In this document: positions 13,430 to 17,498 of the stretch, piece by piece | How the letters are laid out: every line of letters begins with the position of its first letter | Position numbering within the stretch: position 1 is the stretch's first letter | Origin: Gammaproteobacteria bacterium | GTDB taxonomy: Bacteria > Pseudomonadota > Gammaproteobacteria > Eutrophobiales > Eutrophobiaceae | Direction of reading: 5' to 3' | Assembly (NCBI GenBank): GCA_016844485.1 | Contig: JAENIZ010000011.1 | Span: 1 to 17,498, forward strand | DNA: 17,498 nucleotides | Translations under genes and position numbers: made by a program | Notes under the pieces: model-generated | What the model saw: only the letters and a program-made list of their open reading frames with translations | What the model was told of the DNA's origin: nothing | The model's database searches: none

Positions 13430-13924
13430 TTATTCTTTTTCAAGCATATCAATCAGTCCCTGCATGGCCAGTAAGCAGGCCTGCCGGCGAATTTGCAGGC
13501 GATCACCTGCAAATAATACCCGGGTAACTTTGGGGCCTTCGCCTTGCTGCATCCAGGCCAGACAAACCGTGCCTACTGGTTTTTCCTCAGAACCACCGTC
13601 TGGACCGGCAATACCGGTGATTGCAACACTGATCCGGGCATGGCTGTTTGCCAATGCGCCCTCTGCCATGGCACAGGCGGTCTCTTCACTTACCGCGCCG
13701 AATTGATCAAGCGTATCGTAACTGATTCCCAGAAGTTCCTGCTTGGCAATGTCTGAATAAGTTACAAACCCGCGCTCAAACCATTGTGAGCTGCCCGGTA
13801 TGCGGGTAACGATCCCGGCAAGTTCCCCGCCTGTGCATGATTCAGCAGTAACCAGATTTGCCTTGTTCATAAGCAAAAACTGGCCCAGGCGTTCTGCCAT
13901 ATCGTACAGTACTGAATCCGTCAT
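13430..13924 (-). CDS. pncC: Nicotinamide-nucleotide amidase (CinA C-terminal domain protein)
   Basis: A 164-residue stand-alone CinA C-terminal domain, which deamidates NMN to nicotinate mononucleotide and so recycles the NMN made by DNA ligase. Family motifs are all present: TAESCTGG at 26-33 with the catalytic Ser29, VTYSDIAKQELLG, ITGIAGPDGGSEEKPVGTV, and a final RxxxRxxAxxxAL helix. Start at 13924 is chosen because its ATGA overlaps the tadA stop and the family begins here; longer frames upstream (to 13999) run through tadA. A location just before recA (here with thpR between) is common in gammaproteobacteria, often under the name cinA. Confidence 0.93.
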   Translation of the reverse strand: MTDSVLYDMAERLGQFLLMNKANLVTAESCTGGELAGIVTRIPGSSQWFERGFVTYSDIAKQELLGISYDTLDQFGAVSEETACAMAEGALANSHARISVAITGIAGPDGGSEEKPVGTVCLAWMQQGEGPKVTRVLFAGDRLQIRRQACLLAMQGLIDMLEKE

Positions 13925-14379
13925 AAATCGTTTCCACGTCGCCGCTTGAAAAATGCCTGTAGAAGATCGGCACATTTCTTTTCCAGAATACCACCACAAA
14001 CTTCCGGACTATGATTCAGCTGATCTGTATCCAGGATATTAAAAACACTGCCTGCCGCACCACTTTTCTCGTCATATGCACCGAATACCACTCGCGCAAC
14101 CCGTGCATAAATGATGGCGCCTGCACACATGACACAGGGCTCGAGTGTGACATACAGGGTGGTATCGTTCAGCCGGTAATTTTTTATTCTTTGTCCCGCA
14201 TCCTGCAGGGCGATAATTTCAGCATGCGCACTGGGGTCATTTCTGGAAATCGGCTGATTCCAGCCCTTCGCGATATATTCATTATTTAATACAAGCACTG
14301 CCCCAACCGGGATTTCACCCGCTGCTTCGGCACGCCGGGCATAATCCAGGGCCTTTTCCATCCAGAATTCGTCATTCAT
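13921..14379 (-). CDS. tadA: tRNA-specific adenosine deaminase
   Basis: Deaminates A34 to inosine in tRNA-Arg(ACG), which is itself encoded in this window at 6176-6252. The 152-residue protein has the zinc-deaminase residues His52 and Glu54 (HAE), and Cys82 and Cys85 (PCVMC). DEFWMEKAL at the N-terminus aligns with the conserved start of the domain, so ATG at 14379 is kept. There is no Shine-Dalgarno: the heptad repeats at 14381-14415 abut the start codon. The stop overlaps pncC as ATGA. Confidence 0.95.
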   Translation of the reverse strand: MNDEFWMEKALDYARRAEAAGEIPVGAVLVLNNEYIAKGWNQPISRNDPSAHAEIIALQDAGQRIKNYRLNDTTLYVTLEPCVMCAGAIIYARVARVVFGAYDEKSGAAGSVFNILDTDQLNHSPEVCGGILEKKCADLLQAFFKRRRGNDL

Positions 14380-14380
14380 G

Positions 14381-14475
14381 GTGACTGGTGATTGGTGATT
14401 GGTGATTGGTGATTGGTAAAACTGAGAATAATTCAGTCAGAATTTTCTAATCACTATTCACTATTCACCAATCAC
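14381..14475. repeat. Facing heptad repeat arrays between guaA and tadA
   Basis: Plus strand: GTGACTG (14381-14387), then four perfect GTGATTG units to 14415. On the minus strand, starting at 14475: GTGATTG, GTGAATA, GTGAATA, GTGATTA, down to 14448. The two arrays face each other around a 32-bp core that contains a short ACTGA/TCAGT inverted repeat. The outer ends share an 11-bp inverted repeat (GTGATTGGTGA/TCACCAATCAC). The left array ends one base from the tadA ATG; the right array ends four bases before the guaA stop. Confidence 0.85.
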
Positions 14476-14479
14476 TACC

Positions 14480-16027
14480 TCATTCCCACTCAATCGTTGC
14501 CGGCGGTTTACTGGAAATATCATACGTTACACGGGAGATGCCCCTGACCTCATTGATGATCCTGTTGGCCACGGCCTCAAGAAATTCATAAGGCAGTCTT
14601 GCCCAGTGGGCTGTCATAAAGTCAATTGTTTCGACGGCGCGCAGACAAATAACGTATTCGTATTTCCTGCTGTCCCCCATCACGCCTACCGAACGTACTG
14701 GCAGGAAAACGGCAAATGCCTGGCTGACCTTGTCATACAGTCCCTGTTTATGCAGCTCTTCAATATATATTGCATCGGCCTGACGCAGTATATCTGCATA
14801 TTCCTTGCGTACCTCTCCCAGTATCCGCACACCGAGTCCCGGCCCGGGAAACGGATGCCGGTTGACCATCTCGCGCGGCAATCCGAGTTGAATACCCAGC
14901 TTGCGCACTTCATCCTTGAAGAGTTCTCGCAGGGGTTCGATCAGATCAAGATGCATGCTTTGGGGTAACCCGCCAACATTATGGTGGGATTTGATGACAT
15001 GTGCCTTGCCGGTACTGGCCCCGGCCGATTCGATCACATCAGGATAGATTGTTCCCTGTGCGAGCCATTTCACGTGCTTGAGTTTACTTGCCTCTTCTTC
15101 AAAGACACGGATAAATTCACGGCCGATGATCTTGCGTTTCTTTTCGGGGTCCTGCACCCCTTTAAGTGCCTTCAGAAACCGTTTTTCCGCACCAACTTTG
15201 ATGACGTGCACACCCATATTACCGGCAAAGGTGGTCATCACCTGTTCGGCTTCATTTAATCGCAACAAACCATTGTCGACAAATACGCAGATCAGTTGAT
15301 CACCGATTGCCTTGTGTAACAATGCAGCCACAACGGACGAATCAACACCGCCTGATAAGGCTAGTATTACCCGATCCTTGCCTGCCTGTTTTTGAATCGA
15401 GCGGATGGCATCATCAACAATGTTCTCGGTTGTCCATAATTCTTTACATCCGGAAATATCATGCAGAAAGCGTTGCAGTATCGCAGCCCCTTGTTTGGTA
15501 TGGGTCACTTCCGGATGGAACTGCAGACCGTAGAGTTTTCTTGATTCATCGGCCATGCCTGCTATGGGGGAATTCTCACTCGATGCAATCACCTTGAATC
15601 CTTCCGGCAGCTTGATCACGCGATCACCATGGCTCATCCAGACATCGAGCAAACCATGTCCTTCAGAATTGGTGTCATCCTGGAGGTCCATTAAAAGTGG
15701 GGAATGACCGCGGGCGCGGACACGCGCATAACCAAATTCCCTGACATTGGAGGTTTCAACATGGCCACCGAGTTGCTCTGCCATGGTCTGCATGCCATAG
15801 CAAATCCCGAGCACCGGCACACCCAGGTTAAATACTGCAGTCACGGACTCGGGCCCGCCGGAAAGGATGATGGCCTTGGGCTTGAATTCCGAAATCTTTT
15901 TTTCGGATATATCGAACGGATGGATCTCGCAATAGACATTGGCCTCGCGCACGCGGCGAGCGATGAGTTGGGTGTATTGAGATCCAAAATCCAGGATGAG
16001 AATATGTTCAGAATGTATATTGGTCAT
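14480..16027 (-). CDS. guaA: GMP synthase (glutamine-hydrolysing)
   Basis: Converts XMP, glutamine and ATP to GMP. 515 residues. An N-terminal class I glutamine amidotransferase domain has Cys76 in GICYGMQ and the HPE motif in LQFHPEVTHT. The ATP pyrophosphatase domain has the PP-loop LSGGVDSS, and the C-terminal dimerisation domain ends PPATIEWE, as usual. Compared with the E. coli enzyme as I recall it (525 residues, Cys86), about nine residues are missing between SGGPES (56-61) and GVPVLG (69-74), an in-frame shortening of a loop near the active site. Follows guaB on the same strand. No Shine-Dalgarno; an 18-bp inverted repeat ends 5 bp before the ATG. Confidence 0.96.
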   Translation of the reverse strand: MTNIHSEHILILDFGSQYTQLIARRVREANVYCEIHPFDISEKKISEFKPKAIILSGGPESVTAVFNLGVPVLGICYGMQTMAEQLGGHVETSNVREFGYARVRARGHSPLLMDLQDDTNSEGHGLLDVWMSHGDRVIKLPEGFKVIASSENSPIAGMADESRKLYGLQFHPEVTHTKQGAAILQRFLHDISGCKELWTTENIVDDAIRSIQKQAGKDRVILALSGGVDSSVVAALLHKAIGDQLICVFVDNGLLRLNEAEQVMTTFAGNMGVHVIKVGAEKRFLKALKGVQDPEKKRKIIGREFIRVFEEEASKLKHVKWLAQGTIYPDVIESAGASTGKAHVIKSHHNVGGLPQSMHLDLIEPLRELFKDEVRKLGIQLGLPREMVNRHPFPGPGLGVRILGEVRKEYADILRQADAIYIEELHKQGLYDKVSQAFAVFLPVRSVGVMGDSRKYEYVICLRAVETIDFMTAHWARLPYEFLEAVANRIINEVRGISRVTYDISSKPPATIEWE

Positions 16028-16032
16028 TTTAT

Positions 16033-16108
16033 TCAGGGATCGGGGATCAGTAAGTGGATAATAACGGTTTCGGAGGCATTTACCTGATCCCTGATCCCCG
16101 ATCCCTGA
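16033..16108. repeat. Facing heptad arrays / 18-bp inverted repeat between guaB and guaA
   Basis: TCAGGGATCGGGGATCAG (16033-16050) and its exact reverse complement (16091-16108) form a perfect 18-bp inverted repeat around 40 nt. Each arm is built from 7-bp units. On the minus strand from 16108: TCAGGGA, TCGGGGA, TCAGGGA, TCAGGTA; the opposite arm has CGATCCC and TGATCCC. A second, shifted pairing (GTAAATG with CACTTAC) is possible in the core. It starts 3 bp after the guaB stop and ends 5 bp before the guaA start. Same layout as 14381-14475 but with a different heptamer. Confidence 0.85.
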
Positions 16109-16111
16109 TTA

Positions 16112-17498
16112 TTACTCCATTCTGTAATTTGGCGGTTCCTTGGTGATGGCGACATCATGGACATGACTCTCCCGGATACCGGCATGGGTCAAGCGCACAA
16201 AAGATGGCTTACTGCGCAATTCTTCCATATTTTTGCAACCCGTATAGCCCATGGACGCGCGCACACCACCCAGCAACTGGTGAATGATAGCATCGAGATT
16301 GCCCTTGTAGGGAACACGCCCTTCAATGCCTTCCGGGACCAGTTTTTCGATCTCATCGTTTTCCTGAAAGTAACGATCAGACGACCCATGTTGTTGTGAC
16401 ATGGCGCCCACGGAACCCATGCCACGATAAGATTTATAGGAACGGCCCTGGTATAACTCGACCTCGCCCGGCGCTTCCTCGGTACCTGCAAACAGGCCGC
16501 CTATCATTACCGAATAGGCGCCGGCCACGATGGCCTTGGCAATATCGCCGGAATAACGAATCCCGCCATCAGAAATAAAGGGGACTCCCGTGCCTGCCAA
16601 TGCCTTCGCCACATTTGCCACGGCCGTGATCTGGGGCACGCCTACTCCAGTCACTACGCGGGTAGTACAGATCGAACCCGGACCTATCCCGACTTTCACT
16701 GCATCTGCCCCTGCCTTGATCATGGCCTTGGCGCCGTCTTCCGTTGCGACATTGCCGCCGATGACCTGTGCGTCCGGATAATTTGATTTAATCCAGTGCA
16801 CCATGTCGAGCACACCCCTGGAATGGCCATGTGCAGTATCCACAACAATGACATCGACTCCCGCATTGACCAAGGCTTCAACGCGTTCTTTCGTCCCTTC
16901 ACCAACACCCACGGCAGCACCGGCGCGCAACTGTTCCGCTGCATCCTTGCAGGCATTGGGAAATTCATGCGCCTTTTGTATGTCCTTGACCGTGACCAGT
17001 CCGCGCAACTGGAATTTATCATTGACGACCAGGATCTTTTCAATGCGGTATTTATGTAAAAGCGCCTTGATCTCCTGATCATCCGCACCCTCTTTTACTG
17101 TCACCAACCGATCCTTCGGTGTCATGATCATTTTTACAGGATTACCATAACCCGTTTCAAAACGCAGGTCCCGGCTGGTAACGATGCCAACCAGTTCTTC
17201 TCCCTTTACCACAGGCACGCCAGAAATATTGTTTGCACGTGTTAATGCCAGCACCTCCCTGATGCTGGTGTCCGGCGTCACCGTAATTGGATCCTTGATC
17301 ACACCGCTTTCAAACTTTTTCACGGTGCGCACCTGTTGCGCCTGTGCCTCCGCGCTCATGTTCTTGTGAATAATGCCGATACCGCCTTCCTGGGCAAGCG
17401 TAATCGCGAGTCGCGCCTCCGTCACCGTATCCATCGCGGCGGAAAGAATGGGTATATTAAGGATAATGTCGCGTGTCAGTTGGGTCTTGAGGTCGACT
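16112..17498 (-). CDS. guaB: IMP dehydrogenase, N-terminus cut by window end
   Basis: Oxidises IMP to XMP with NAD, the step before GuaA. The frame is open to the right edge; translation from there reads VDLKTQLTRDIILNIPILSAAMDTV, so roughly the first 40-45 residues are outside the window. Seen: two CBS-type segments (KDPITVTPDTSIREVL...GVPVV...GIVTSRDLRF and MIMTPKDRLVTV...KILVV), then the catalytic GPGSICTTR with the Cys, VPFISDGGIRYSGD, MIGGLFAGTEEAPGE, the mobile flap around YRGMGS, and the usual C-terminal THAGIRESHVHDV segment. Stop TAA at 16112-16114. Confidence 0.97.
   Translation of the reverse strand, partial: VDLKTQLTRDIILNIPILSAAMDTVTEARLAITLAQEGGIGIIHKNMSAEAQAQQVRTVKKFESGVIKDPITVTPDTSIREVLALTRANNISGVPVVKGEELVGIVTSRDLRFETGYGNPVKMIMTPKDRLVTVKEGADDQEIKALLHKYRIEKILVVNDKFQLRGLVTVKDIQKAHEFPNACKDAAEQLRAGAAVGVGEGTKERVEALVNAGVDVIVVDTAHGHSRGVLDMVHWIKSNYPDAQVIGGNVATEDGAKAMIKAGADAVKVGIGPGSICTTRVVTGVGVPQITAVANVAKALAGTGVPFISDGGIRYSGDIAKAIVAGAYSVMIGGLFAGTEEAPGEVELYQGRSYKSYRGMGSVGAMSQQHGSSDRYFQENDEIEKLVPEGIEGRVPYKGNLDAIIHQLLGGVRASMGYTGCKNMEELRSKPSFVRLTHAGIRESHVHDVAITKEPPNYRME

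Noticed and set aside
17492..17498. GTCGAC restriction site at the very end of the window as a cloning junction
   Set aside because: It encodes the expected VDL of IMP dehydrogenase in frame, so it is natural coding sequence.

Overview
The window looks like a chromosomal segment of a gammaproteobacterium of moderate GC. The main evidence is gene order on the minus strand: guaB-guaA-tadA-pncC-thpR-recA-recX-alaS-lysC-csrA-tRNA-Ser(GCU)-tRNA-Arg(ACG). The recA-recX-alaS and lysC-csrA-tRNA blocks are familiar from this class. No species is claimed.

Layout from the right: guaB (cut by the window end, N-terminus missing) and guaA make GMP. tadA modifies tRNA wobble adenosine. pncC and thpR are small nucleotide/RNA end-processing enzymes. 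recA, recX and alaS are joined by 4-bp stop/start overlaps. recX appears to begin at CTG, since its frame has no ATG, GTG or TTG before codon 96. lysC, csrA and the two tRNAs follow. Left of the tRNAs are an MgtC/DUF4010 membrane protein, a Tat-exported dienelactone hydrolase-like protein, a small plus-strand gene of unknown function with a strong terminator, and a two-gene unit of an exported MDR-type oxidoreductase and a Sec-exported PQQ-type beta-propeller dehydrogenase. Three neighbouring genes therefore encode probable periplasmic enzymes, which suggests an accessory periplasmic oxidation/hydrolysis module beside a housekeeping block.

The most unusual content is between the genes. First, four intergenic clusters (1-290, 6287-6395, 6647-6854, 8571-8722) hold closely packed hairpins. 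Their stems differ in sequence and length, but the loop is repeatedly (A/T)TCC or the hexamer WTCCNT on one strand. A conserved loop with variable stems is the reverse of ordinary REP-type repeats. Second, two fragments of a second tRNA-Ser 5' half lie in opposite orientations at the ends of one hairpin cluster, as expected if the segment between them had been inverted. Third, three junctions (346-380, 14381-14475, 16033-16108) carry 7-bp tandem repeats with a different heptamer each time. Two of these are arranged as facing arrays directly in front of guaA and tadA, which lack a visible Shine-Dalgarno sequence.

Stretches over 300 bp without a gene are 1-367 and 6536-6967; both are filled largely by hairpins. 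All structure calls were made by eye; no folding or database search was run.
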